This document shows, piece by piece, positions 35,014 through 44,023 of a stretch of DNA of 64,000 nucleotides. The stretch's first letter is position 1. Each line of letters begins with the position of its first letter. The notes under the pieces are model-generated. The model saw only the letters and a list, made by a program, of their open reading frames with translations. It did no database searches and was not told the DNA's origin. This DNA is from Anaerohalosphaeraceae bacterium (lineage in GTDB: Bacteria; Planctomycetota; Phycisphaerae; Sedimentisphaerales; UBA12454): contig JAIORA010000034.1 of NCBI GenBank assembly GCA_021108375.1, positions 124,001 through 188,000 on the forward strand. Reading direction: 5' to 3'. A program made the translations under genes and the position numbers.

Positions 35014-36665
35014 TTATTTACATGCACGCATATATTGACTGTACCATATCCCGGTAAGAGTGCAGCTTCCGGGGTCATACGGATCTTCAATGCAATGAGA
35101 CCTTACATTCCCGACCACGGGAGGATTTCCGCTGCATTCACCACCGTTTTCATCTTCTTCACAGCCATAGCGATTATACCATGTTCTATATACGCCGCAA
35201 CAAATAGCGCCGACCTGTGAACAATACTGAGCATCATATTCCTGGATAAGCTCAGTGCAGGAGTAATTTGGAAGACCGCCCCTTATGTTTTGAAGCTGGC
35301 TGGTAGTTAACGAAGTAAAGTTACCATGCAAATTCAGCGGGGAGTTTGAGACCAGCAGAGCTACGCCATTCCCCCAAAGCATATCAAAATCTCTTTGTTT
35401 GATATTATAATAGAATTTATCGCGTGTTAAATCTATCACCCAAACATTTTCGTTATCGATATGGCTCACAACAATATAGTGTTCAGAGTTTTGTAAATGC
35501 AGAATGATTTGACAATTGCTTAAATTTGAAAGCGAAGCTAAATCAGTCTTTACACAAGCTGAATATAAATTCAATTGCTGACTAAACTGCAGCAGTTTAT
35601 CAAGACTTGTAAGTTCAGCCGAATCATCAATCAGGCCTGAAAGTTCGGTACTATTGGCATCTTTGCCCAATTGCTTTGCAGCATATTTCATAGCCACCGA
35701 AGCACAGTTTTGACTTTGAACATCATTTTCGGAAACAATTGCAAGTCTGTTTGCAAGAAGAAGTTCGGTATCAGCCTGGTCAGAATAATAATACAAAACA
35801 GCTTTGTCGGCATTTAGTGATTTATACTCAACCAGAGCTTTGGTTTCGTAGGCAGTTTTGAAAAACGCAGGCTCAGGTACAGTTGTACTTATCGAGTCGA
35901 AATCCCAATGGTCGTAAGTTAAAAACTGCCCCGACTGTATGTCCTGGTTATTTCTTTCGATGGTAATTGTTCTCGGTATCCATTTTCCGCCGACGAACTG
36001 GTGGTTTTCAAAAGTTGTCATTACAAGAAGCCGGCCATCTCTATTTACCGAGTTGGACAGGACAGCATAATTTTTTGCCGGGTCAAGCACAAAAACCATT
36101 TCCTGGACAGTTGTTTGTACGGTTAAATTTATCTGAGTTTTACCATTGATTTCTTCCTCTGTAGCAGAAGAGTCAGCGGCTAAAAGAGACTTATAGCTGC
36201 ACAGTCCATATCCCCACGGAATAATTCCGGCAGTTAGTGGCCCATTAACAACAATGGGAATATCAATTGGATTCTCAGTTACAATCGCATGATTTCCTGG
36301 CCTGAAGTACATTGTGTATTTTTCACCATCCCAGACAAATGTACGTCTTTTGTTCCAGTTCATATCAAAATCTTCACGGGAAAGAGAGTTGCTGTCCTGC
36401 GACTCGTTTGTACTGTCGATTGAATTAATGTTGATGTCCCAATAGAATCTATTTCCATCGTATTTCAGGATAACACTCGACTCTGTGATTGACTTTGTCG
36501 ATTCGTTATATTCGTGGTGCGTAGCTCTTATCGTTCCCGCTGGAATCCAGGTTCTTCCTGGCTGACTGGTAAGCGTCTGAAAAAGTCCAGTTGCCGATTC
36601 GCTAACGTGTAAGTATTTACAATAAGTACTAAAATAACCATCATAATAAAATTTCGCATTTTCAT
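35014..36665 (-). CDS. C39 cysteine-peptidase protein with double-glycine leader and Cys-rich tail (frameshifted)
   Basis: From 36363 an open frame gives 449 residues. The first 180 are a LolA-like beta-rich region. The next part is a C39 peptidase with Gln218, Cys220 (QSQNCASVAM), His295 (EHYIVVSH) and Asp311 (WVIDLT). Then SLTTSQLQNIRGG (residues 351-363) has the form of a double-glycine leader, followed by an 86-residue tail with nine cysteines. Upstream coding continues in this frame (for example GRTWIPAGTI, ILKYDGNRFYWDI) without a start codon. A signal peptide (MKMRNFIMMVILVLIVNTYT) with GGAAGGGA before its ATG sits at 36665 in another frame. The distance between the two frames is one base short, so a deletion or sequencing error has split the gene; corrected length about 550. 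C39 domains cut after GG, so self-release of the tail is the natural guess. No ABC exporter is near. Confidence 0.7.
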
Positions 36666-36718
36666 AATATTCCCTTCCATTTAGAACTTTTTTTCGTTTA
36701 TATTTTATGACAAAATCC

Positions 36719-38116
36719 TTATTCAGAGTTTCTTACACTTTCGACAAATGTGTCCCATTCTTTTTCAGTAGAATCTATTTGTGCGCTTTCATCGTTCCAT
36801 ATTTCTTCAAGGAAGTCGGCTAATTCGGCAACATTTGGTTCTGGCTCAGCCTCTGCTTCTGCCATCATCATACTTTCTTCGCCGCCCCCATCGCCTCCAC
36901 CCCCACCTAACGGAGCACCGCCTTGGCCATTTTGATGAATCAAAATATTTTCAAGTGTAGGATAAACAGAATTGCTGTCTGTATTTGAAGAATCCACATT
37001 TATTAAAGTCAGTGTAACATCGCCTTGACCCAGGCAGGTAAATTCAAAACTTGCCATATTGCCATCATTTATTGCCACGTCAACATGGTATCCTGCAAGT
37101 ACAATTCCTTCTTCCTGATTATCACCCGGCCCAAAGTTGTCAAAAGTATCCCATCTATTTGGTTCTGATAGAATTTCTGCAGTTGGTGGAGGATTATTTG
37201 AGTCAATTGGAGTATTGTCTATTGAACCAAGGTTCACATCGGAGATATTAACCTCAATCCAGAAATTGCTTACATTATTTGAATCCGTCGTGTCCAGTTT
37301 AACATATAGAGTGATAGTGTCATTAACGTCTATTGTTATTTCGTTACTGTCATTGGCATCAACGATGCTATAAATAATAGTTGGATCCAGCGGATAGTTC
37401 GGTTCATTAGGCTCGGCAGGCTCATCACCTTCATTAGGCCACAGCCAGTAATCCATAAATAGCCCTAAATCATTAATATCTACATCCCCATCCATATCGA
37501 AATCAGCACCTTGACACCAATTGGGCTCGTTGCAATCTATAGCGAACCACTGTGGAGCAAGAATAGAAAAATCAAGAAAATCGACCACGCCGTCCGGTTT
37601 TATATCTCGCGTTGGGATATGATAAAAATAGAGATAATAATTTGGGTCAGACCAACTTGTGTTATAATCATAAAAGCCAACATTACAATCACCTATCGCC
37701 TCAGCCTCATAATCTATTATAAACCAGTTACCAGCTATAAAATTGCTGTCATTTATATCAGACGTATATAAATCGAAGCCCCATATAGACGAATCTTGCC
37801 AGCCGGTAACTTTGGCAATATCCCCTGCCGCCTCATAATGCGACAACTCGCAATCTCTCGTGTTAGGGTCGTTGTCTCTTCCGCTCAATGTTGCTCGCAA
37901 CCTATGATTGCCAGAAGTGAATAATCCGCCACTCCAAAAATCGTTGGTATCAGAGCTTACAACGATAGTTAATTTTTCTCCAATCATAATATCACGGTCA
38001 TCGAAAGGCGTATTGCCATCCACTTCATATACTCCGACCGTGATATCCGCAGAGACCCATGATGTTATCATAATGACTACGCTGACAACTATCATTAACC
38101 TAAGTACTTTTTCCAT
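36719..38116 (-). CDS. Exported dockerin-containing protein with cohesin-like domains
   Basis: 465 residues: signal peptide (1-23), a beta-rich domain (about 25-165) that resembles cohesin-type modules, a dockerin-like pair of calcium loops (DIKPDGVVDFLDFSILAP near 170 and DFDMDGDVDINDLGLFMDYW near 205), a linker rich in Pro/Glu/Asn, a second cohesin-like domain (about 240-385), a Gly-rich run and an acidic AEAEAEPEP tail. First gene of the operon with the C39-GG protein and pseudopilin; its stop is 53 bases before the C39 signal-peptide ATG. Likely a cell-surface assembly factor; the partner is unknown. Confidence 0.7.
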   Translation of the reverse strand: MEKVLRLMIVVSVVIMITSWVSADITVGVYEVDGNTPFDDRDIMIGEKLTIVVSSDTNDFWSGGLFTSGNHRLRATLSGRDNDPNTRDCELSHYEAAGDIAKVTGWQDSSIWGFDLYTSDINDSNFIAGNWFIIDYEAEAIGDCNVGFYDYNTSWSDPNYYLYFYHIPTRDIKPDGVVDFLDFSILAPQWFAIDCNEPNWCQGADFDMDGDVDINDLGLFMDYWLWPNEGDEPAEPNEPNYPLDPTIIYSIVDANDSNEITIDVNDTITLYVKLDTTDSNNVSNFWIEVNISDVNLGSIDNTPIDSNNPPPTAEILSEPNRWDTFDNFGPGDNQEEGIVLAGYHVDVAINDGNMASFEFTCLGQGDVTLTLINVDSSNTDSNSVYPTLENILIHQNGQGGAPLGGGGGDGGGEESMMMAEAEAEPEPNVAELADFLEEIWNDESAQIDSTEKEWDTFVESVRNSE

Positions 38117-38361
38117 TATCGTGTCCTCTATCTTTCTTTATCATTTTTCACACAGGTTTTCTGTTTACCAATGCGGTACTGACAGACCGCAAGCCCGTGA
38201 ATTCCTTATATCGACTAAAATTCCCCCTTGATTAACTGTGATGCAAATCCGTTTGAAAAACAGTTTGAAAAACTAAGAAACCTGATTCCTCTTGGTTGAA
38301 TCTGTTGCCAATCTCTGTGTATATGCCGATGCAAAATTAAAAATGTTGATTTTTTTTTTAT

Positions 38362-38403
38362 TGAGGTGCTGAACAGATGACGGACACTTGGTCAGAGATT
38401 ATG
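38362..38403 (+). mobile_element. IS-like terminal remnant, copy 2
   Basis: About 42 bases nearly identical to 31004-31045 abut the truncated start of a glycoside hydrolase. Both copies therefore lie at gene breakpoints. No transposase remains. Confidence 0.5.
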
Positions 38404-38867
38404 AGGATGGCCAGAAATATGGCAAAATTTATACGCAGGATGAGATAAAGGAAATTGTTCGTTATGCCGAGGCCAGGCATATCACGGTTGTCCCTGAGAT
38501 TGAGATGCTGGGCCATTGCGTTGCGGTTCTTGCAGCCTTTCCGAATCTTTCCTGTACAGGCCGAAAATTTGAGGTTGCTGCAAAATGGGGCGTTTTTGAA
38601 GATGTTTATTGTGCGGGAAACGATGAAGTTTTTGATTTTCTTGGAAATGTCATAGGAGTACAGGGCTGCCTATGGACTGAACATATTAAAACAGAAGGAG
38701 AGGCTGAACTGATGTCTTTTCCAAGGATGTGTGAACTTTCTGAGGTTGCCTGGACACCGCAGAATCAAAAAGATTTTGAGGGTTATAAACAGCGAATCAA
38801 AATTTATCTTAAACGGCTTGATATTTTAGGCGTGAACTACTATCGCGAACCGGAAATTTTGCATTAA
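38388..38867 (+). pseudogene. Beta-N-acetylhexosaminidase (GH20), truncated and internally deleted
   Basis: GH20 enzymes release N-acetylglucosamine from chitin or glycans. The frame picks up family homology at GKIYTQDEIKEIVRYAEARH and HITVVPEIEMLGHC, then at NDEVFDFLGNVI jumps to GVQGCLWTEHI and SEVAWTP. The segment that should lie between them, including the catalytic Asp-Glu pair, is missing, as is the N-terminal domain. The product cannot be active. The 5' end starts inside the IS-like remnant, which fits deletion by element activity. Confidence 0.8.
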
Positions 38868-38907
38868 CGTCAGGCGATGGGAAAAACAGTCTTGCGTGGG
38901 TAGGTGC

Positions 38908-38935
38908 TTGACATCGCTCGTTTTAAGCGTACAAT
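38908..38935 (+). promoter_or_regulatory. Promoter of the acyltransferase gene (leaderless)
   Basis: TTGACA (38908-38913), 16-base spacer, TACAAT (38930-38935). The start is expected near 38942 and the ATG is at 38944, so the message should carry almost no leader. No ribosome binding site is visible. Confidence 0.7.
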
Positions 38936-38943
38936 TTGCATCT

Positions 38944-39909
38944 ATGGCTAACACCGAACGAAAAAGAAGGCGGAAAAAACGCAAAAAGACACTCGTAGAA
39001 CATTGGCTGCTGTACATTCTGTTGCGAGCGGTGCTATGTGTCGTGTTCCTGTTCAAAGTCGAAACGATGCTGAAATTTGCCTGTTTTTTGGGGCGGGCAC
39101 TCTGGAAACATTATCCCAGAGGCAGGCAGCGGGCTATCGATAACCTTAAAGCCAGCTATCCGGAAAAAGACGATAAGTGGATTGCCAAAACCGGCAGGCG
39201 AAGTTTCGAGCAACTGGTGATGCTCGTTATTGATATTCTGTTTACGCCGAGAATTATAAACAGGGACAACTGGGAGCAATATTCAACGTACAAGAATATC
39301 GAACGTGTTAAGTGGATGATGCAGGAAGGGCGGCCTTTAATAATGGTCGCCGGCCATTACAGCAACTTTGAAATAATGGGGTATCTGCTGGGCGTGTTCG
39401 GATTCAATATCTTTAGTATCGCTCGGCCATTAGATAATAAGTTTATCAATCGCTATCTCTACAGCATTCGCGAAAAGAAGGGGCAAAAGATTATCGATAA
39501 AAAAGGTGCTGCTGACCAGATGGAAAAAATTGTTGCAGGCGGTGGGACGCTGTGCTTTGTAGCAGACCAGGATGCGGGCAAAAAAGGGGTGTTCGTTGAC
39601 TTCTTCGGCAGAAAGGCCAGCTCGTATAAAAGTATCGCTCTGCTGGCAATGCAATATAATATCCCGATATGTGTTGGGATTAGCAGGAGAGTGGAAAACA
39701 GATTTTTCTTCGAGATTGAAGTTGAACGGGTTATTATGCCAAGTGAGTGGGCAGATAAAACCAACCCGCTGGAATGGATTACAGCGGAATATACCAAGGC
39801 GTTTGAAATGGGTATTCGTAAAGACCCGTCGCAGTATTGGTGGATTCATCGGCGATGGAAGACGAGGCCAAAATCAGAGAGAAAATTAGACACAGATTCA
39901 CATAGATAA
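38944..39909 (+). CDS. Lipid A biosynthesis (LpxL/HtrB-family) acyltransferase
   Basis: About 321 residues. Adds a secondary acyl chain to a lipid A-type acceptor at the inner membrane. A basic N-terminus (RKRRRKKRKK) leads into one membrane segment (LLYILLRAVLCVVFLF). The catalytic HX4E motif is AGHYSNFEIMG, followed by family blocks FVADQDAGKKGVFVDFFGR and YWWIHRRWKTRP. The ATG at 38944 matches the promoter position; an upstream in-frame start at 38896 would overlap the promoter. Heads a run with argH, thiL and tsaE. Confidence 0.88.
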   Translation: MANTERKRRRKKRKKTLVEHWLLYILLRAVLCVVFLFKVETMLKFACFLGRALWKHYPRGRQRAIDNLKASYPEKDDKWIAKTGRRSFEQLVMLVIDILFTPRIINRDNWEQYSTYKNIERVKWMMQEGRPLIMVAGHYSNFEIMGYLLGVFGFNIFSIARPLDNKFINRYLYSIREKKGQKIIDKKGAADQMEKIVAGGGTLCFVADQDAGKKGVFVDFFGRKASSYKSIALLAMQYNIPICVGISRRVENRFFFEIEVERVIMPSEWADKTNPLEWITAEYTKAFEMGIRKDPSQYWWIHRRWKTRPKSERKLDTDSHR

Positions 39910-39943
39910 AAAAGTACAAAATATAAAAGATGGGAGATATGTT

Positions 39944-41332
39944 ATGGCAGAGCCTAAAAAGAGTTGGGAGCATCGGCTGAAAGAAAATCCGGATGAGCTG
40001 GCAATCGATTTTGTCGAATCGCTTTCCTATGATAAACGGCTTTACAAATATGATATTGCAGGCTCGATTGCCCACGCGAATATGCTGGTCAGTATCGGCG
40101 TCATCAAAAAGGATGAGTGCAAGTTGATTAAGGACGGGCTGCTCGAAATCTCCCACGAAATCAGCGAAGGGAAGTTCAAGTTCGATAAGGCCTGCGAAGA
40201 TATTCATATGGCAATCGAAGCGGCGCTCATCAGGCGAATCGGAGAGCCGGGAAAGAAACTCCATACCGGCAGGAGTCGTAACGACCAGGTTGCAACGGAC
40301 ATCCGATTGTGGATGCGGGACGAGATAGAAATTCTGCAGGTGAAAATTTCGCTGTTGCAGGGAGCGTTTGTGAAACTGGCGGGCAAGTACACGGAAAATC
40401 TGATGCCTTCATATACCCATATGCAGAGGGCACAGCCTATCGTTATCGCGGCGTATCTGCTGAGCTTTGTTGAGCAGTTGCAGAGGGATTGGGCCAGGCT
40501 CGCAAATTGCAGGACTCTGCTGAATGTTTCGCCATTGGGCAGCGGAGCGGTGGCAGGGAGTACGCTGGCACTCGATAGGAAAAATACGTGCGAGCAGTTA
40601 GGCTTTGCCGATATTACTTATAACAGTATCGATTCGGTTTCGGACAGGGATTTTTGTGCGGAGTTTATTTTTGATTGCTCGTTGGTTATGACTCATCTGT
40701 CGAAACTGGCCGAGGACTGGATTATATATTCGTCAAACGAATTTGGCTTTATCAAAACAAGCGATAAGTACTGCACGAGTTCGAGTATGATGCCGCAAAA
40801 ACGCAATCCCGATATGCTGGAGCTTGTGCGGGGTAAGACCGGAGCGGCGTATGGAGCACTTATGGCGATAATGACGATTCTCAAGGCACAGCCATCGACG
40901 TATAACCGCGATTTGCAGGAAGATAAAATTCACGTTTTCAAGGCCGCTGATACCGCGAGAGCTTGTCTGGATATGGTCAAGGCGATTGTTGATAATACGA
41001 AATTCAACGCGAAACATATCGAGGCGAATCTCGATGGTGGCTTTCTCGACGCTACCGCTCTTGCGGAGTATTTAGTTAAGAAAAGTGTGCCTTTCAGAAC
41101 TGCGCACGGGATAGTGGGGACGGTTGTGGCTGATTGCGAAGCGAATGCTGTCAAACTTGGCGACGTTGAGCTGGGCGAGTTTAAAAAGCATTGCGCCTCA
41201 ATCGAAGAAGATGTTTATCTCTCGCTTGGTGCGGCTAATGTTGTCAAAGCCTATGCAAGTGCGGGGGCAGCAGGCAGCGCACAAGCTCAGGAGCAAATTT
41301 GCTATTGGAAAAAAACGCTGAGCGAAAGATGA
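39944..41332 (+). CDS. argH: Argininosuccinate lyase
   Basis: Last step of arginine synthesis: splits argininosuccinate into arginine and fumarate. 462 residues, fumarase/aspartase fold. Seen are HTGRSRNDQVATD, the catalytic serine loop SSMMPQKRNPDMLEL (signature GSSMMPQKRNP-like, here preceded by TS) and the conserved THMQRAQPI. A ribosome binding site (GGGAG) precedes the ATG. Its stop overlaps the thiL start (ATGA). Confidence 0.97.
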   Translation: MAEPKKSWEHRLKENPDELAIDFVESLSYDKRLYKYDIAGSIAHANMLVSIGVIKKDECKLIKDGLLEISHEISEGKFKFDKACEDIHMAIEAALIRRIGEPGKKLHTGRSRNDQVATDIRLWMRDEIEILQVKISLLQGAFVKLAGKYTENLMPSYTHMQRAQPIVIAAYLLSFVEQLQRDWARLANCRTLLNVSPLGSGAVAGSTLALDRKNTCEQLGFADITYNSIDSVSDRDFCAEFIFDCSLVMTHLSKLAEDWIIYSSNEFGFIKTSDKYCTSSSMMPQKRNPDMLELVRGKTGAAYGALMAIMTILKAQPSTYNRDLQEDKIHVFKAADTARACLDMVKAIVDNTKFNAKHIEANLDGGFLDATALAEYLVKKSVPFRTAHGIVGTVVADCEANAVKLGDVELGEFKKHCASIEEDVYLSLGAANVVKAYASAGAAGSAQAQEQICYWKKTLSER

Positions 41333-42261
41333 GTACAGGTGAAAACGAAATAACTAAATGGTTCGCTGCCAACAGCACCGCAGACGGCGAGAGATTTCCG
41401 ATAGGTATCGGCGACGATATGGCACAGCTCAATTTGGGCGGCGGCAAGTCCGTTCTAATCACAACAGATATGCTGCTGGATGGAGTGCATTTCGATTTGG
41501 AAAAAGCGGGGTTTGAAAGCGTTGGCTATAAAGCGATGGCGGTTAGTCTTAGCGATTGCGCGGCGATGGCAACTTTGCCGGTAGCGGCGGTGGTTTCGGT
41601 TGCGTTGCCCAGGGGTGTTAGTATTGGGGCAGGGAGTGAGGAATTGAAACTGCTGCATAAGGGAATTGTCCGTGCGGGAGAGATGTTTGATTGCGAGCTT
41701 ATCGGCGGCGATATAACCAGTTGGCCCAAGCCTTTTGCGATAAACGTTGCGATGCTGAGTGAGCCTGGGCCAACGGAGCCGGTCAGGCGAAGCGGAGCCA
41801 AGGCCGGCGATTGTTTATGTGTTACCGGCTTGTTGGGCGGTTCACCGGCAGGTAAGCATTTGCATTTTGTGCCGAGAGTTAACGAGGCGATTGCTATTGC
41901 TCAGGCGGGCGCGACGGCGATGATGGATATAAGCGATGGGCTTAGTACCGATTTGAATCGACTGTGTACCAACAGCGGTGTTGGAGCGATAGTCGAGGCG
42001 GTTAAAGTGCCAATTTCCGACCAGGCGAAAAAAGCTGAAGCTCCTTTGGCCGCTGCGCTCAATGATGGCGAAGATTTTGAGCTGCTGTTTACTATCAGCG
42101 AAGATAATTTTCAGGGGCTTATGGGTAAGTGGGATATGGAAGTTCCAGTAACGCAAATAGGTGTTGTTAATAATTCAGGACGAGTTTGTATTAAAAATGT
42201 CAGCGGGGAAGTGAGCGAACTGGTCAGCGGCGGGTTTGACCACTTGAGGGAGAAGAGGTAG
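41329..42261 (+). CDS. thiL: Thiamine-monophosphate kinase
   Basis: Phosphorylates thiamine monophosphate to the active cofactor thiamine diphosphate. 310 residues of the PurM/ThiL fold: IGIGDDMAQL, the metal-binding TTDMLLDGVHF, ELIGGDITSW, and C-terminal MDISDGLSTDLNRL and NDGEDFELLFT. The ATG at 41329 overlaps the argH stop by four bases, so translation is coupled. Confidence 0.95.
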   Translation: MSTGENEITKWFAANSTADGERFPIGIGDDMAQLNLGGGKSVLITTDMLLDGVHFDLEKAGFESVGYKAMAVSLSDCAAMATLPVAAVVSVALPRGVSIGAGSEELKLLHKGIVRAGEMFDCELIGGDITSWPKPFAINVAMLSEPGPTEPVRRSGAKAGDCLCVTGLLGGSPAGKHLHFVPRVNEAIAIAQAGATAMMDISDGLSTDLNRLCTNSGVGAIVEAVKVPISDQAKKAEAPLAAALNDGEDFELLFTISEDNFQGLMGKWDMEVPVTQIGVVNNSGRVCIKNVSGEVSELVSGGFDHLREKR

Positions 42262-42263
42262 AA

Positions 42264-42707
42264 GTGCAAAGCAAAACGATTGAATTTATTTCAAACTCAG
42301 TTGATGAGACGATTCGGCTCGGCAGGAAAATAGGCGCGACTCTTAAAGGCGGAGAGGTTATTTGTCTTGATGGGAACTTAAGCAGCGGCAAGACGCACCT
42401 TGCCAAAGGTATTGCTTCGGGGCTGGGGGCAGATGGCGACAGCGTTAATAGTCCGACGTTCGTGATGGTTAACGAATATCACTGCAAATTCGATGTTTAC
42501 CATATAGATGCGTACAGGGCCGAGTCGGTTGCGGAGTTCGAGGCGTTGGGATTTGCGGAGTTTATCGGACCGTCGGCGGTGGTTTTGATAGAATGGGCAA
42601 ATAAAATACTGCCGGCCTTAGAGTCGCTCGACTGCATCAGGATAGAGCTTGAGCACAAAGGCCAAAACGTACGGCTAATCAAAATTACCGGCGATTTATC
42701 CCTTTAA
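42264..42707 (+). CDS. tsaE: tRNA threonylcarbamoyladenosine biosynthesis ATPase TsaE
   Basis: Small P-loop ATPase of 147 residues needed with TsaB/TsaD for the t6A modification of tRNA. Walker A is GNLSSGKTHLAKGIA, followed by the family SPTFVMVNEY and DAYR segments and IEWANKI. It begins with GTG, AGAAGAGG lies upstream, and two bases separate it from the thiL stop. Confidence 0.93.
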   Translation: MQSKTIEFISNSVDETIRLGRKIGATLKGGEVICLDGNLSSGKTHLAKGIASGLGADGDSVNSPTFVMVNEYHCKFDVYHIDAYRAESVAEFEALGFAEFIGPSAVVLIEWANKILPALESLDCIRIELEHKGQNVRLIKITGDLSL

Positions 42708-43001
42708 AAACGCCTTTTTTACGCTTTTTACACGTTTTTACCCCCTTTTTTTGCATTTCTGTATTTATTTCTTATGTTCTACTTTGGCAGGATGAGTTTG
42801 CTGTGTTTTAAATTAGAGCAGCTCTTTTTAAAATTTTATCGGACGCGGATGGTTTCAGTGTTAGTACAGATTCGGCTTTGTGGTATGGCAGTTAAGTCTG
42901 TAGTTTGATAAGCCGAATGAACTCTTGGAAATAAAATAGAGTTTTTGAACTGAAAAATTAAAAACTAAAAATTAAAACCTTTCTATTAAAAGGAGCAAAA
43001 A
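42708..43001. other. Leader region of the pilus/secretion locus
   Basis: 294 bases without a gene. T-rich tracts with AAAACG/CGTTTT arms just after tsaE may end that operon. Further on the region is AT-rich with no clear -35/-10 pair. A TTTGGCAG...TTTGCT stretch near 42784 has sigma-54-like words, but the GG-GC spacing is two bases too long. Confidence 0.4.
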
Positions 43002-43436
43002 ATGAAAAAGCAAAGCGGTTTTACATTAGTGGAAATTTTGATTGTTGTCGTTATCCTTGGTATCTTGGCTGCTATCGTTGTTCCGCAGTTTTCTGACGCA
43101 AGTGCCGAAGCTAAGACTTCAAGCCTTGTAAGCGATTTGCAGACAATGCGTTCGCAGATTCAGTTGTACAAGATTCAGCACTCTGGCGCATTGCCTGGTG
43201 CGAATGCTGGTACGACATTTACCGAGGCAATGACTGGCTACACAACTGTTCTCGGTGCTGTTGGTGATGTCAATGATTACGGCCCTTACATGCAGAAGAT
43301 ACCTACCAATCAATTTACTGATTTGGCTACAATAACAGAAAACGGGACTCTTGGCGATGCCAGTGCAGGGTGGGAATTCAACACTAGTACCGGTGCCTTC
43401 CATGCTGATGATACTGTTGCACATAGTGCGTTGTAA
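43002..43436 (+). CDS. Major pseudopilin/pilin (GspG-like)
   Basis: 144 residues. Class III prepilin signal MKKQSGFTLVEILIVVVILG, cleaved after Gly6, with Glu at +5 of the mature protein. The body has the alpha-1 spine followed by a GspG-like ALPG/TTVLG region and a GWEFNTSTG end. AAAGGAG precedes the ATG. First gene of the secretion/pilus locus and followed by a terminator, so it is probably made in excess of the minor subunits, as is usual for the major pilin. Confidence 0.9.
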   Translation: MKKQSGFTLVEILIVVVILGILAAIVVPQFSDASAEAKTSSLVSDLQTMRSQIQLYKIQHSGALPGANAGTTFTEAMTGYTTVLGAVGDVNDYGPYMQKIPTNQFTDLATITENGTLGDASAGWEFNTSTGAFHADDTVAHSAL

Positions 43437-43483
43437 GATACGCTAAAGATGCTTTGGCGGTTTGAATGTCGAAGAAAATATAC

Positions 43484-43521
43484 GGCTGGTCAGTTTTGTG
43501 GAAGATTGACCAGCCTTTTTT
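43484..43521 (+). terminator. Terminator after the major pilin gene
   Basis: GGCTGGTCA (43484-43492) pairs with TGACCAGCC (43507-43515), followed by six T residues. Partial read-through would set the ratio of major to minor subunits. Confidence 0.85.
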
Positions 43522-43543
43522 GTGTGTTGGGATGATAGTAAAA

Positions 43544-43993
43544 ATGATTAAACGTAATTTTAAAAATTATAAAAATAATGGCTTTACGCTCGCCGAGGCG
43601 ATGATGGCGATGGTGATACTCTCTATCGCGACAGCAGGGCTGCTTTTGCCCTTTGCCAGCAGTGCCGCGGTGCAGGAAGAAGGCGTAAACAGAACGCTTG
43701 CGGTGAAACTTGCTTGCGATTTGCTCGAAGATATTGTTAATACAAATTTCGGTGACATCATTGCGACCTATGGCAGTTATACCGAGGCCGATGGTGCGAT
43801 GCAGTCGGCAGGCGGGGCAGGAGTGCTGACCGGCAATCTTTATGCAGGCTACAGCAGGGACGCGGTTTGTGAATATATTTATACTGCCCAGCAGGATGGG
43901 CTTGACCCGCAACCAAACTTTATAAGGATTACCGTGCGGGTTCATCATAACGGAGCGAAAAAAGCTGAAATTGTCAGGCTGAAAAGTAAATGA
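43544..43993 (+). CDS. Minor pseudopilin (GspI/PilV-like)
   Basis: 149 residues. Prepilin signal NNGFTLAEAMMAMVILSIATAG. The ATG at 43544 (MIKRNFKNYKN) is chosen because the next gene begins with the same word pattern (MIERNFKNFKN), suggesting the two are old duplicates; earlier in-frame ATGs lie inside or next to the terminator. The VNRTLAVKLACDLLEDI stretch after the spine is typical of PilV/GspI. Confidence 0.85.
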   Translation: MIKRNFKNYKNNGFTLAEAMMAMVILSIATAGLLLPFASSAAVQEEGVNRTLAVKLACDLLEDIVNTNFGDIIATYGSYTEADGAMQSAGGAGVLTGNLYAGYSRDAVCEYIYTAQQDGLDPQPNFIRITVRVHHNGAKKAEIVRLKSK

Positions 43994-44023
43994 TTTTTAG
44001 ACACGGATTTACACAGAAAAAAA

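Noticed and set aside
39779-40264. 161-codon minus-strand frame over the lpxL-argH junction
   Set aside because: It lies opposite two well-supported genes and has no recognisable protein features.
42784-42805. Sigma-54-like promoter words upstream of the major pilin
   Set aside because: The GG and GC elements are 12 bases apart instead of 10.
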